Shown piece by piece: positions 6,574 to 15,335 of a stretch of DNA of 64,000 bases. Under the pieces are notes generated by a model. The model saw only the letters and a list, made by a program, of their open reading frames with translations, was not told where the DNA came from and did no database searches. The DNA lies in contig NZ_LT629771.1 in assembly GCF_900105175.1 (NCBI RefSeq), forward strand, positions 4,163,501-4,227,500, written 5' to 3'. The stretch is from Jiangella sp. DSM 45060. Its GTDB lineage: Bacteria > Actinomycetota > Actinomycetes > Jiangellales > Jiangellaceae. Position 1 is the first letter of the stretch; the number at the start of each line of letters is the position of its first letter. The translations under genes and the position numbers were made by a program.

Positions 6574-7578
6574 TCAGGCACAGAAGGGCGCGTCCGAGTC
6601 CCAGCGGTTGAATCGGCCGAGGTCCTTCTCGGCGAGCCGGTCACGAGCCGCGATCCAGTCGGCCTTCCATTGTTCGAACGTCGTCGGGCGCTGCCGCGTG
6701 GGCTCCGGGCTCCGGAGCAGGAAGCTCGGAAACCCGGGCCGCCCGGTCGGCGCCGGCACCGCCTGGTATCTCAGGTCCATGCTGAGTCTGACCTGATCGG
6801 TCGTCCGGTTGGGCAGAGCGGCATGGGGTGTGCGCGAGTGCATGAACAGGACGCTGCCTCGTCGCATCGGCAGCGGAATCGGCTCAGGCGCCGGCAGGAG
6901 CGGCGCCGGAATGCGCAGAGCGCCGTCGTCCGGGCAGTGCTCGAGGAGCGACGATCCTCGTGGTTGTGGCACGACCTGGAGGCACCCGTTCGTCGCGTCG
7001 ACGTCGACGAGCGGGATCCAGACCGTCAGGATGTCGACGTCGTCGGCCTCTTCGACCAGCACGCCGTTGTCCTGATGCCAGGGAACGTCTCCGAGGAACA
7101 CGTCGGCTCCCTGGGCCAGCCCGGGCGGAACCTTCGCACGCGTATGGCCGACGGGACTCAACCACACCTCGTCGCCGAGCACTTCGCTGACGAGATCGAG
7201 GAGCTGGGCGTCTCGGAGGAGGGCGAACGGCTCGGGCGCCAGCCACATGGCCGTGGTCTCGCGCACCCGTCCCACCGGCAGGCTGACGTCGAGGACGCGC
7301 CCGATCCAGGTCACTTCACGGCGCGCGAGCTCGATGATCTGCTGCTGCAACGATGACGAGGCGAAGGTCCGTGGCAGCTGCCCGGCCTCGCGAGCCAGCT
7401 CCGCGAAGTGCGTGAGCTGACGAGATGCCGCGTCCAGCACGGGATCGAGTACCCGGGTCGGATCGATGACGTCCTCGATCACGGCATAACCGCGCTCGTC
7501 GAGAGCCTGCCGTAGGTCGCCCCGGAGCGCGGAACGCACATCCATGCTGCCGTCCGTCCGGGTAGGGGAATCACTCAT
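6574..7578 (-). CDS. Phytanoyl-CoA dioxygenase (PhyH) family Fe(II)/2-oxoglutarate oxygenase
   Basis: From the ATG at 7578 this is 334 residues. The metal-binding H-x-D is H168-Q-D170 in P-W-H-Q-D-N-G. The distal His is probably H252 (T-P-H-A-A-L-P-N), followed by R-L-S-M-D-L-R for 2-oxoglutarate. Size and motifs fit PhyH-type oxygenases, which hydroxylate small metabolites or lipids. It sits between a flavin reductase and an FAD oxidoreductase on the same strand, suggesting a short oxidative pathway. An AAAGGA site lies about 10 nt upstream of the ATG. Confidence 0.8.
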   Translation of the reverse strand: MSDSPTRTDGSMDVRSALRGDLRQALDERGYAVIEDVIDPTRVLDPVLDAASRQLTHFAELAREAGQLPRTFASSSLQQQIIELARREVTWIGRVLDVSLPVGRVRETTAMWLAPEPFALLRDAQLLDLVSEVLGDEVWLSPVGHTRAKVPPGLAQGADVFLGDVPWHQDNGVLVEEADDVDILTVWIPLVDVDATNGCLQVVPQPRGSSLLEHCPDDGALRIPAPLLPAPEPIPLPMRRGSVLFMHSRTPHAALPNRTTDQVRLSMDLRYQAVPAPTGRPGFPSFLLRSPEPTRQRPTTFEQWKADWIAARDRLAEKDLGRFNRWDSDAPFCA

Positions 7579-7604
7579 GACTCGAACAGTCCTTTCTGCG
7601 TGAA

Positions 7605-8108
7605 TCACGCTTCCACCGCCTGCGTGGGGAGGACGCTCACGTAGCGCCGCTGGTGGTAGACGAGTGGCGGTCCCGCACTGACGACCCGACCGCGGATGAC
7701 TTCGCAGACGGCGATGTCGTGGTCTCCGGCCGTGACGAGATCGACCCTCTCGCACACCAGCCACGCGGTGACCGCACCGAGGACAGGAACCCCGTCGACC
7801 CACGTGAACAGGTGTCCTGCCGGTTCGGCCGACTGCTGGACCAACGACCGAGCGAAGAACTCCGCAACGCCGTCCTGCCGATCGGTGAGGATGTTCACGC
7901 CCAGCCGGTTCGCCCTCGAGAGCGCCCGCCAGACCGAACTCCGTGAGCGCACGTTGAACGAGAGCAGCGGCGGGTCGAGACACACCGACGTCAACGACGC
8001 CACCGTCAGGCCGACCGGCTGGCCGTCACCCGTCGCCGTCACCACCGCGATGCCCGCGGCATGGCAGCGAAAGACCTGCCGAACCGTTTCCTGGCGAGAC
8101 TCCGACAT
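7605..8108 (-). CDS. Flavin reductase family protein (FMN-binding split barrel)
   Basis: This 167-residue protein has the flavin reductase-like fold. The features visible are G-I-A-V-V-T-A, G-L-T-V-A-S-L-T-S-V-C-L-D-P-P-L-L-S-F and the R-L-G-V-N-I-L segment, all diagnostic of HpaC/DIM6-type NAD(P)H:flavin reductases. It would supply reduced flavin to a monooxygenase or serve as a flavin mononucleotide oxidoreductase. It is the first gene of the leftward operon, divergent from the LacI gene across the inverted repeat at 8124-8149. No dedicated flavin monooxygenase is seen in the window; the FAD oxidoreductase may be the partner. Confidence 0.8.
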   Translation of the reverse strand: MSESRQETVRQVFRCHAAGIAVVTATGDGQPVGLTVASLTSVCLDPPLLSFNVRSRSSVWRALSRANRLGVNILTDRQDGVAEFFARSLVQQSAEPAGHLFTWVDGVPVLGAVTAWLVCERVDLVTAGDHDIAVCEVIRGRVVSAGPPLVYHQRRYVSVLPTQAVEA

Positions 8109-8123
8109 CTCCGTCCGATCTGA

Positions 8124-8149
8124 TTAAGCGCATCACCTGATGCGCGTAA
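8124..8149. promoter_or_regulatory. Operator-like inverted repeat between flavin reductase and LacI genes
   Basis: TTAAGCGCATCA (8124-8135) and TGATGCGCGTAA (8138-8149) are 12-bp arms with one mismatch around CC. They sit in the 94-bp gap between divergent starts. A LacI-type dimer would cover this length. The divergent LacI protein is the obvious candidate to bind it and control both directions. Confidence 0.65.
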
Positions 8150-8202
8150 TACGCTAGGGTCCACTACTCCGGCTGTCAAGGAATCGGTGCGAGAATCAGG
8201 CC

Positions 8203-9270
8203 ATGGCGAAGCGCAGAGCGGACACCGACGACGCCCGGCGGCGTCCGACCCAGGCCGACGTGGCCCGCCTGGCCGGTGTGTCCCCCGCCATCGTGTCCGC
8301 CGTGGTCAACGACCGCCCGGCCGGCACCATCCGGGTCAGCGAGGCCACCCGGCAACGGGTGAGCGACGCGGTCCGGCGCCTCGGCTACGTGCCCAACGTC
8401 GCTGCCCGCAACCTCGCCCGGGGACGCAACCGCATCCTCGGGATCTTCAGCTACGAGCCGGTCTTCCCCCTCGAGAGCCAGAGTTTCTACCACGAGGTGC
8501 TCGTCGGCATCGAGGAAGAGGCCGAGGCCCGCGGCTACAACCTGCTGATGTTCTCCGCCGCCAAGAACCACGACGGCGTGCGATCCATCTACGCCGACGA
8601 GATCAACGCGCTTCAGCTCGCCGACGCATCGATCCTGGTCGGCACCCACGAACGCCGCGACGAGATCGTCCGGCTCGCCAACGAGCGCTACCCGTTCGTC
8701 ATGATCGGCCGCCGCGACATCCCCGGCATCGAACCGTCCTACGTCTCCGGCGACTACGCCGGCGCCACCCGCGACGCCGTCCGCGCGCTCGTCGACCTCG
8801 GCCACCGGCGCATCGCGCTCGTCCGCGGCACGGGCCGACACGAGGCCGAGATCGACCGGCGCGCCGGATTCACCCAGGCCCGGACCGACCTGCGACTCGA
8901 CCCGGCGCACACCCCGCAGCGGCTACTCGCTGACGCCCGCGACGCTCAGCACCTGTGTGCGGAACTGATCGGCGACGGCGTCACGGCGATCATCGCCGAG
9001 AACGCGATGATCGCCCGGACCCTGCAGCGTGCCGCACGCAGGTCGGGCGTGCCGATACCGCAGCAGCTCTCCCTCATCAGCCTCGGCGGCCCGCACACGA
9101 ACGGCAGCCCCGGTCGTCTCGCGACCATGCTCATCCCGCGGCGCGACATGGGACGCAAGGCCGTCGAGATCCTCCTCCAGCTCCTCGACGATCCCGGCGC
9201 CGCACCCCTGCAGACCCAGCTGCCGTGCGAGCTCGAGCTCACCGGAACCGTCGGCCCACCGGCCCACTGA
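8203..9270 (+). CDS. LacI-family transcriptional regulator
   Basis: This 355-residue repressor has an N-terminal LacI HTH (P-T-Q-A-D-V-A-R-L-A-G-V-S then I-V-S-A-V-V-N-D-R, about 15-45), a hinge region, and a periplasmic-binding-protein-like effector domain ending in R-R-D-M-G-R-K-A-V-E-I-L. LacI members usually sense sugars. It is transcribed away from the flavin reductase-PhyH-FAD operon and shares the inverted repeat at 8124-8149 with it, so it probably represses that operon and itself. The inducer cannot be predicted. Confidence 0.85.
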   Translation: MAKRRADTDDARRRPTQADVARLAGVSPAIVSAVVNDRPAGTIRVSEATRQRVSDAVRRLGYVPNVAARNLARGRNRILGIFSYEPVFPLESQSFYHEVLVGIEEEAEARGYNLLMFSAAKNHDGVRSIYADEINALQLADASILVGTHERRDEIVRLANERYPFVMIGRRDIPGIEPSYVSGDYAGATRDAVRALVDLGHRRIALVRGTGRHEAEIDRRAGFTQARTDLRLDPAHTPQRLLADARDAQHLCAELIGDGVTAIIAENAMIARTLQRAARRSGVPIPQQLSLISLGGPHTNGSPGRLATMLIPRRDMGRKAVEILLQLLDDPGAAPLQTQLPCELELTGTVGPPAH

Positions 9271-9327
9271 CGCGACGACGGTGGCGAGGGGCGTCCTGGC
9301 TTCGGACGTCGTGACCGGGCCGGACGT

Positions 9328-9371
9328 TAGGATGGTCGAACGGTTCACCGGTCAACCTTCGAGAGGACGTC
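9328..9371 (+). promoter_or_regulatory. GntR gene promoter with palindrome 9342-9357
   Basis: A TAGGAT hexamer (9328-9333) is a plausible -10. Directly after it, GGTTCACC-GGTCAACC (9342-9357) is a palindrome with one mismatch per arm. It is closely similar to the perfect palindrome GGTCAACC-GGTTGACC at 17268-17283. Binding here would block the regulator's own transcription start. A GAGAGGA site (9361-9367) precedes the ATG at 9372. Confidence 0.6.
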
Positions 9372-10115
9372 ATGGGCGAGCTCGCACCACTGCCCGACCG
9401 GCCGCTGCGCCGGCGCGAACCGGCGACGGTCGAGCTGACGCGGGAGCTGCTGACGTATCTCGCGTCCGGCGACGTGACGCCGGGGCAGCGGCTTCCGGGT
9501 GAGCGAGCGCTGAGCGAGGCTCTGGGAGTGGGCCGCGCGGCGCTGCGGGAGGCCATCAAGTCGCTCATCCTGCTCGGCGTGCTGGAACAGCGCCAGGGCG
9601 ACGGCACGTATCTGGCGAAGGAGCCGTCGAGCCTGCTGCCGAAGGTCATCGAGTGGGGCGTGCTGCTCGGGAACAACCAGCTCACCGACCTCATCGAGGC
9701 CCGCCAGTTGCTCGAGGTGACGTTGGCGCCGCAGGCGGCGCGCCACCGCAGCGCGGCGGCCGCGGCCCGGCTGACGCAGCTGGTCGAGGAGATGCGGGCG
9801 GCCAGCCACGACTACGACCGGTACATCGAGGCCGACGTGGAGTTCCATCTGGAGCTGGCCGCGGCGTCGGGCAACGAGGTGCTGACGGGAGTGCTGAGCA
9901 ACATCCGGTCGCTGATCGAGGCGTGGGCGCACCGGGTCATCGAGTCCGCGCAGGAGACGGAGTCGTCGCTGGCCATGCACGTGCCCGTCCTCGACGCCGT
10001 CATCGAGCAGGACGAGGAACGGGCACGTGCGGCCATGCAGGCGTTGATGGACCGCGCGACCCGGCGGCTGCGGAGGTCGCTGCCGGCCGCCGAGCAGCGC
10101 GCTGTCGAGAGCTGA
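9372..10115 (+). CDS. FadR-type GntR transcriptional regulator
   Basis: This 247-residue protein has a GntR HTH at about residues 17-85 (G-Q-R-L-P-G-E-R-A-L-S-E-A-L-G-V-G-R-A-A-L-R-E-A) and a helical FCD ligand domain. In the FCD domain the metal-site residues are visible in E-A-D-V-E-F-H and A-M-H-V-P-V-L-D-A. FCD regulators respond to carboxylic acids or sugar acids. It converges tail-to-tail with the catabolic operon (stop codons 3 bp apart). Near-identical palindromes lie at its promoter and in the divergent promoter region at 17268, so it very probably controls the whole 10.1-19.6 kb locus. Confidence 0.85.
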   Translation: MGELAPLPDRPLRRREPATVELTRELLTYLASGDVTPGQRLPGERALSEALGVGRAALREAIKSLILLGVLEQRQGDGTYLAKEPSSLLPKVIEWGVLLGNNQLTDLIEARQLLEVTLAPQAARHRSAAAAARLTQLVEEMRAASHDYDRYIEADVEFHLELAAASGNEVLTGVLSNIRSLIEAWAHRVIESAQETESSLAMHVPVLDAVIEQDEERARAAMQALMDRATRRLRRSLPAAEQRAVES

Positions 10116-10118
10116 CCT

Positions 10119-10901
10119 TCACCAGAGGGTCTGGCCGCCCTCGATCACCAGGTTGTGGCCGGTCATGTAGTCCGACGCGGGGCTGGCGAGGTACACGATG
10201 CCGCCCTGGAGGTCCTCGACCTCACCCAGCCGGCCGGCCGGTATCGAGCGCACCCACTCGTCGACGAGCGGGGCGAGGGCGGGCGACTGCTCGATCAGCG
10301 CGGTCCTGATGATCCCCGGCGACATGCAGTTCACCCGGATGCCGCGCGGCGCCCACTCGGCGGCCAGCGTGCGGGTGAGCGTGACGACGGCGCCCTTGGA
10401 CACGTTGTACGAGACCTGCTTCTGCGGGTGCGGGACGATCAGCGAGGCCATCGACGCGGTGTTGACGATCTTGCCGTAGCCGTGCGGGAACATCACCCGC
10501 GCCTCGGCCTGGCAGGCGAGGAACACGCCCCGGGTGTTCACCGCGAAGACGCGGTCCCACTCGTCCAGCGTGGTCTCCTCCGCCGCCGAGTTGAGGTTGA
10601 TCCCAGCGTTGTTGACGGCGATGTCGAGGTGGCCGAAGTGCGCGACGACCTGGGCGACGAAGGCGTCGATCTGCTCGGGGTCCGAGGCGTCGGCGCCGAT
10701 GGCGAGCGCGGCGACCCCGTTCTCCACGAGCTCACCGACGACCTGCTCCGCACGTGTCGGGTCGAGGTCGATCACCGCGACGTTCGCGCCGGCCTCGCCG
10801 AGGGCGTGCGCGAACGCCCGCCCGATCCCCATGCCGGCGCCGGTGATCAACGCGGTGCGTCCGGTGAGGTCGAACCGGCCGAGGATCCCGCTCCTGCTCA
10901 C
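10119..10901 (-). CDS. SDR-family NAD(P)-dependent oxidoreductase
   Basis: This 260-residue classical SDR shows G-A-G-M-G-I-G in the Rossmann turn, V-N-N-A-G, and catalytic S and Y-N-V-S-K. The C-terminus ends in D-Y-M-T-G-H-N-L-V-I-E-G-G, usual for sugar or sugar-acid dehydrogenases. The GTG start at 10901 overlaps the TGA of the aldolase gene (GTGA) and has AAGGAGG upstream. It is the last gene of the leftward operon. It would oxidise the imported substrate or an intermediate; which one is unknown. Confidence 0.85.
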   Translation of the reverse strand: MSRSGILGRFDLTGRTALITGAGMGIGRAFAHALGEAGANVAVIDLDPTRAEQVVGELVENGVAALAIGADASDPEQIDAFVAQVVAHFGHLDIAVNNAGINLNSAAEETTLDEWDRVFAVNTRGVFLACQAEARVMFPHGYGKIVNTASMASLIVPHPQKQVSYNVSKGAVVTLTRTLAAEWAPRGIRVNCMSPGIIRTALIEQSPALAPLVDEWVRSIPAGRLGEVEDLQGGIVYLASPASDYMTGHNLVIEGGQTLW

Positions 10902-11713
10902 TGTGCTGCCTCCTTGACGTCGTGACGGGCGCCGTCCAGAGCACCGGCCGCCGCCACGAGCTCGCGGGCGGCCCGGCCGAACAGGTCGATCGAGGTGATG
11001 AGGAACATCGACGCACCCAGAGCGTGCCATTCCTTGATCTCATGTGCGGACTTGACCAGCACCGCCGCCGCGGTCCGCTCACCGCGGACGACCTCGGCGA
11101 CGACCTGTTCGACGGCGGCGCGGACCCGCGGGTGGTCGCCCTGCCCGGGGAAGCCGAGCGACGCGGACAGGTCGCCCGGCCCCACCCAGACGCCGTCGAC
11201 GCCGGGAGTCGCGACCACCTCGGCGGCGTTGCGCACCCCGGCCTCGTCCTCGACCTGCACGACGACGACGGTCTGTGCGGCGACCCGGGCGAGGTACTCG
11301 TCGATCGGCTCGTCGCCGTACCGCCCGCCACGGGTGCTCACCGCGAGACCCCGTCGGCCGCGCGGCGGGTAGTGGGCGCTGGCGACCGCCTCGCCGGCCG
11401 CCGCGGCGTCGGCGACATGCGGGACGATCACCCCGGCGGCGCCCGCGTCGAGCGCCCGGAGGATGTCGAGCGGGGAGTTCGACCCGACTCGGACCAGCGC
11501 GTCGATGCCGGCGCTGCCGGCGGCGCGCAGGTGGTGCTCGAGCAGCAGATCGTCACCGGCCCCGTGCTCGGTGTCGATCACCACCAGGTCGAACCCGAGG
11601 TATCGGGCCTGCTCGACCAGCGCGGGGTTGGGCATCTTGACGATCAGCCCGAGCACCGGGTCGCGGTCCCGGAGGCGGTCCGCGAACGAACGGCTGCGGT
11701 TCGGGTCAGGCAC
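10898..11713 (-). CDS. HpcH/HpaI-family class II aldolase
   Basis: This 271-residue metal-dependent aldolase shows D-T-E-H-G (about 48-52), the E of V-Q-V-E-D-E-A-G for metal, and W-V-G-P-G-D-L-S-A-S-L-G. All of these are hallmarks of the 2-oxo-3-deoxy acid aldolases (HpaI, GarL, YfaU). It would split a 2-keto acid to pyruvate plus an aldehyde, or run the related glycolaldehyde reaction. It overlaps the kinase gene upstream by 8 bp and the SDR downstream by 4 bp, so the three are translationally coupled. Confidence 0.85.
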   Translation of the reverse strand: MPDPNRSRSFADRLRDRDPVLGLIVKMPNPALVEQARYLGFDLVVIDTEHGAGDDLLLEHHLRAAGSAGIDALVRVGSNSPLDILRALDAGAAGVIVPHVADAAAAGEAVASAHYPPRGRRGLAVSTRGGRYGDEPIDEYLARVAAQTVVVVQVEDEAGVRNAAEVVATPGVDGVWVGPGDLSASLGFPGQGDHPRVRAAVEQVVAEVVRGERTAAAVLVKSAHEIKEWHALGASMFLITSIDLFGRAARELVAAAGALDGARHDVKEAAQ

Positions 11714-13121
11714 TGCGGTCTCCTTCTGCGAGCCGGGTGACGGTGACCGCGAGGCTGGTGCGGTCGCCGACGTTGCCGGGGAACACGACGTAGGGCAGCT
11801 CCGGCCGGGAGCCGTCGAGCAGCCGCCACACCGGCACCATCCCGGGGAACAGCTGGCCGAGGACGACGGCCCGGGTCGCGCCGAGCGCCCGCGCGGGGAC
11901 GTCGTGCGAGGTGATGCCGCCCTTGGCGACGAGGAAGCCCAGCTCCGTCCGCTCGGCGATCCGGCGCACCGTCTCGGTGAGGGCGGCGGCCACCCGCCCG
12001 CTGGTGGCGATCGGGTCCGCGCCGGCGACGACCTGCCGGGACGTCCGCAGCACCGTCGTGACCGACGGCACGGCGGCCCGGACGGCGGCGTGCGCCCGCC
12101 CGATCTCGGCCTCCCGCGCCGCGTCGTCGCCGTCGGCGACCACCCCGGCGTCGAGCTCGACGAGCGACACCGGCCGGCTCCGCCGCAACTCGTCCACCTG
12201 GGCGTTGGTGAGCCCGGTGTGGCTGCCGACCACGACCAGCCCGCTGGTCGCCGGCCCGGCGCGGCCCGGCCACGGCTGCGGCAGCGGCCGCCCGGCGAGG
12301 GCCCGGACGGCCGTGGGGCCGGTCCGGTAGACGACCCGCAGGCCGTCGTCCTCGGCCAGCGCGCAGCCGGCGGCCAGCGCGGCGAGGTCGCCGCCGGTCA
12401 CCGCCTCGGCGATCCAGACGTCGTCGTGGTGTCCGCGACGCAGTTCGTCGCGGACCCGCTCGGGGCCGGACCCGTCGCGCAGCAGCGCCAGGTCCAGCAC
12501 CCGCACCCGGGTGACGTCGTCGCGCAGCCGGCCGTGCACCCAGGCGGCCAGGTCCACGTCGTCGTAGCCGAACGCCGGGTCAGCGGCGTACTCGGTGGCG
12601 GCGGCCGGGACCAGCACGCCGTCGCCGACCCACTGCACGCCGCGAGCGGTGACCCGGCCGGCCTCGACGAACGCCGGCGCGAAGACGACCCGCTGCTGCC
12701 GCGGGGCGCCGGCCGCCGCCCGGACGGCCGCCACCTCCTCGCGGACGTGGCCGCGCAGGGTCGAGTCGCTGCGGCTCACGTACCGCACCGGACGGCCGAG
12801 CCGCTCGCCGGCCCGGCCGGCCGCCGTCGCCGCGTGCGACGTCACCCGGCTCGCCTCGGACGCGGGCAGCGCGCGGCTGTTGGTCAGCACGAAGGCGAGG
12901 TCGTGGCCCCGCGCCGCCCAGTCGAGGTCGGCCGCGGTCCACTCCCCCATGACGACCGGCACGTCGCGGACGCACTGGGTGCCGGTGGGGTCGTCGTCGA
13001 TCACGACCGTCCAGGTGCGCCGCCGCGCCGCGGCGGCCCGCACGGCCGCCAGGTCGTCCGCCTCGCGCCGTGCTGTGGGCGGCCGGTCCAGCTCGGCGAT
13101 CGTCACCGCCGGCCTAGTCAT
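11706..13121 (-). CDS. Four-carbon acid sugar kinase family protein (DUF1537/OtnK-like)
   Basis: This 471-residue protein has the N-terminal D-D-D-P-T-G-T-Q motif and the central S-D-S-T-L-R-G-H motif of the DUF1537 sugar-binding domain. The nucleotide-binding C-terminal domain has K-G-G-I-T-S-H-D and P-G-N-V-G. Characterised relatives phosphorylate 3-dehydrotetronates, D-threonate or L-erythronate. Its partner aldolase is usually a class II (fuculose-type) enzyme, whereas here the neighbour is HpcH/HpaI type, which hints at a different phosphorylated substrate. It overlaps both neighbours. Confidence 0.85.
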   Translation of the reverse strand: MTRPAVTIAELDRPPTARREADDLAAVRAAAARRRTWTVVIDDDPTGTQCVRDVPVVMGEWTAADLDWAARGHDLAFVLTNSRALPASEASRVTSHAATAAGRAGERLGRPVRYVSRSDSTLRGHVREEVAAVRAAAGAPRQQRVVFAPAFVEAGRVTARGVQWVGDGVLVPAAATEYAADPAFGYDDVDLAAWVHGRLRDDVTRVRVLDLALLRDGSGPERVRDELRRGHHDDVWIAEAVTGGDLAALAAGCALAEDDGLRVVYRTGPTAVRALAGRPLPQPWPGRAGPATSGLVVVGSHTGLTNAQVDELRRSRPVSLVELDAGVVADGDDAAREAEIGRAHAAVRAAVPSVTTVLRTSRQVVAGADPIATSGRVAAALTETVRRIAERTELGFLVAKGGITSHDVPARALGATRAVVLGQLFPGMVPVWRLLDGSRPELPYVVFPGNVGDRTSLAVTVTRLAEGDRSA

Positions 13122-14310
13122 GGACGACCGTGTAGCCGCGGCCGATGTCCCCGGGCGCCTCGTACCCGTCCGCCGTCACGATGAGCGTGTCCTCCAGCTT
13201 CACGAAGCCGACCACCGGATCCTCGATCCAGGTCTCGATGGACAGCACGTTGCCCTCGGCCAGCGGGGTGTGCGCGTGGTCCGCCGGGTAGGGCACCGGG
13301 CCGGTCGCCGTCAGCCGCGGCACCTCGTGGGTGATCAGGCCCATGCCGTGCGCCAGGAACGTCATGGTCGCGGCGTGCGGGCTGGCCGCCACCAGGTCGG
13401 CCGCCATGTCGTAGATCGCCGACCCCGGGTTCCCGGCCCGGACCACGGTCCGGACCCGTTGCTGGACGTGCTCGATCTCGGCCATCAGCTCGACCATGCG
13501 CTCGGTCGGCTCCCCGTGGACGGCCATCCGGGCGAGGTCGCCGATGTAGCCGTCGTACATGCCGCCGCTGTCGAGCGAGAGCACCGTGCCGGGGCGCCAG
13601 GGCTCCTGCGACGGCGCCCGGTTGAGGCTCGGGCCGGTGGCGATCAGGCAGTAGTCGAAGACCAGCCCGCGGCTGGTCTGCTGGCGGCGGAACTCCTCCA
13701 CGATCTGGTGCCTCGTGAGGCCCGGGCGCACCGTGGCGAAGGTCGCCAGCATCGAGTCGATGATCCCCTCCGACGCCCTCCGGACCAGCGCCAGTTCCGC
13801 GGCGGACTTCTGACCGCGCAGCGACTCCAGGATCGGGTGCGCGTCGACGAACTCGGCGTCCGGAAGCTCGCGCCGCAGCTCGTCCAGCGCGTCGGCGGGA
13901 ATGAACGCGTACTCGACGGCGATGCGCCCGGTCGCGGCGCCGCGGCGGGCGACCGCGGCGGCCGCCGCGCGGGCCGAGTCGAGGCTGGACCAGCTCACGT
14001 TCTGGAGCTCGCCGACCCAGAGCGGTTGGACGTCGGTGCCCCAGTCCTCGTTGCCGCAGCCGACGTAGAAGGAGTCCTCCGGCCGGCCCGCGACGTACCC
14101 GACGACGGGCAGGTAGCGGCTGACCCCGATGGCGTCCATGCCGGCGAAGAAGAAGTAGCGGTAGCCGCCGAGCAGGTACTGGACGTTGTGCCGCGTGGTC
14201 GCGAGGACGACGTCGACACCGGCCTCCCGCAGCAGCTCGTCGAGTCGCTCGGTCGCGAACGGTGCGGACACCTGGCCTCCTGGTGGACGGTGCGACGATC
14301 GGTCAGCCAT
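13114..14310 (-). CDS. M24-family (Xaa-Pro peptidase/creatinase-fold) hydrolase
   Basis: This 398-residue protein has the two-domain creatinase/prolidase architecture. The pita-bread domain keeps all five expected metal ligands: D in L-S-L-D-S-G-G, D in Y-I-G-D-L-A-R-M, H in G-M-G-L-I-T-H-E, E in S-I-E-T-W and E in K-L-E-D-T. It may hydrolyse an amide or act as a lyase on a small substrate, as creatinase-type and DddP-type relatives do, rather than as a peptidase. The ATG at 14310 overlaps the binding-protein gene; a GTG at 14271 after AGGAGG is an alternative start. Confidence 0.8.
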   Translation of the reverse strand: MADRSSHRPPGGQVSAPFATERLDELLREAGVDVVLATTRHNVQYLLGGYRYFFFAGMDAIGVSRYLPVVGYVAGRPEDSFYVGCGNEDWGTDVQPLWVGELQNVSWSSLDSARAAAAAVARRGAATGRIAVEYAFIPADALDELRRELPDAEFVDAHPILESLRGQKSAAELALVRRASEGIIDSMLATFATVRPGLTRHQIVEEFRRQQTSRGLVFDYCLIATGPSLNRAPSQEPWRPGTVLSLDSGGMYDGYIGDLARMAVHGEPTERMVELMAEIEHVQQRVRTVVRAGNPGSAIYDMAADLVAASPHAATMTFLAHGMGLITHEVPRLTATGPVPYPADHAHTPLAEGNVLSIETWIEDPVVGFVKLEDTLIVTADGYEAPGDIGRGYTVVHD

Positions 14311-15316
14311 GGTTCTCCGTGCAGTCGGGCGCCTCGGGTTGCGCGGTGCCGGCCTCGATCTCCTCGATCAGCGCCAGCACCTGCGCGGCGGTGTCCGCGG
14401 TGATCAGCGGCTGCGAGGGGATCGCGCAGACGGTGGCCACGTCTTCGCCGGCGGCGAGCCGGCCGGCCACCTGGATCGCCGTCGCGCCGAAGATCTCGCT
14501 CGGATAGCTGGTGCTGGCGTCCTGGATCTCGCCGTTCGAGATCAGCTCCAGGTTGGCCGTCTGCCCGTCGCCGCCGATGACCGCCAGGTCCGTGCCGGCG
14601 GCGCGCAGCGCCTCGATCCCGCCGAGCAGCGCGATGTCGGTGTCGCTGAAGATGCCGGCCAGCTCCGGATGGGCGGTCAGCATGTTCTCGGTGAGCTTGC
14701 GCGCCTTGGTCGGGTCGCACTGGGTCTCGCCGATCTGGACCTGGGTGATGTTCGCCGGCAGCCCTTCCGCGAACGCGGAGCGCCGCCCGTCCATCTGTGC
14801 GTTGCCGATCCCGCAGCCGATCACGCCCAGCTCGCCGCCCTCGGGCAGCAGCTCGCCCATGTACTCCCCCGCGGCCCGGTAGCCGGCGGACTCGTCGTAG
14901 GCGATGTGCACCGTCGGCTCGAGGTCGGGGATCTCCTGGATCATCGAGATCACGTCGATCCCGGCTTCCTCGGCCTTGTTCAGGACGGGCGACAGCTGCG
15001 CCGCGTACTCGCCGGGGTCGACGACGATGACGTCGAAGCGCTGGGTGATGGCGTCCTCGACCTTCGCGATGATCGGCGACGGGTCGCGCCGCTGCGGGCC
15101 GGCCTGGACGTCGACGGTGATGCCCAGGCGGTCGGCCTCGGCGCGGGCGCCGGCCGCCTCGCGGCTGTACGCCTCGTCGTTGAGCGTCGGGAGCAGGTAC
15201 ATGACCTTGATCTCGGCGTCCTTCGCCGCCTCACCGCGCGCGGAACACGCGGCCAGGCCGCCGGCCACGGCGCCGGCGCAGATGACCGCCGTTGCGGTTC
15301 TCATCAGCTGGTTCAT
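14303..15316 (-). CDS. Ribose-type ABC transporter substrate-binding lipoprotein
   Basis: This 337-residue protein has a lipoprotein signal peptide ending in L-A-A-C. The mature part is a type I periplasmic-binding fold (V-M-Y-L-L-P-T-L-N-D-E-A-Y, later F-S-D-T-D-I-A-L-L-G-G-I and V-I-G-G-D-G-Q). This is the RbsB-like class that binds sugars or sugar-like ligands. It is unusually placed downstream of its permease and ATPase genes and upstream of the catabolic enzymes, in the same operon. The ligand is unknown. Confidence 0.85.
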   Translation of the reverse strand: MNQLMRTATAVICAGAVAGGLAACSARGEAAKDAEIKVMYLLPTLNDEAYSREAAGARAEADRLGITVDVQAGPQRRDPSPIIAKVEDAITQRFDVIVVDPGEYAAQLSPVLNKAEEAGIDVISMIQEIPDLEPTVHIAYDESAGYRAAGEYMGELLPEGGELGVIGCGIGNAQMDGRRSAFAEGLPANITQVQIGETQCDPTKARKLTENMLTAHPELAGIFSDTDIALLGGIEALRAAGTDLAVIGGDGQTANLELISNGEIQDASTSYPSEIFGATAIQVAGRLAAGEDVATVCAIPSQPLITADTAAQVLALIEEIEAGTAQPEAPDCTENHG

Positions 15317-15335
15317 GGTGCCCTTCCTGGTCGGG

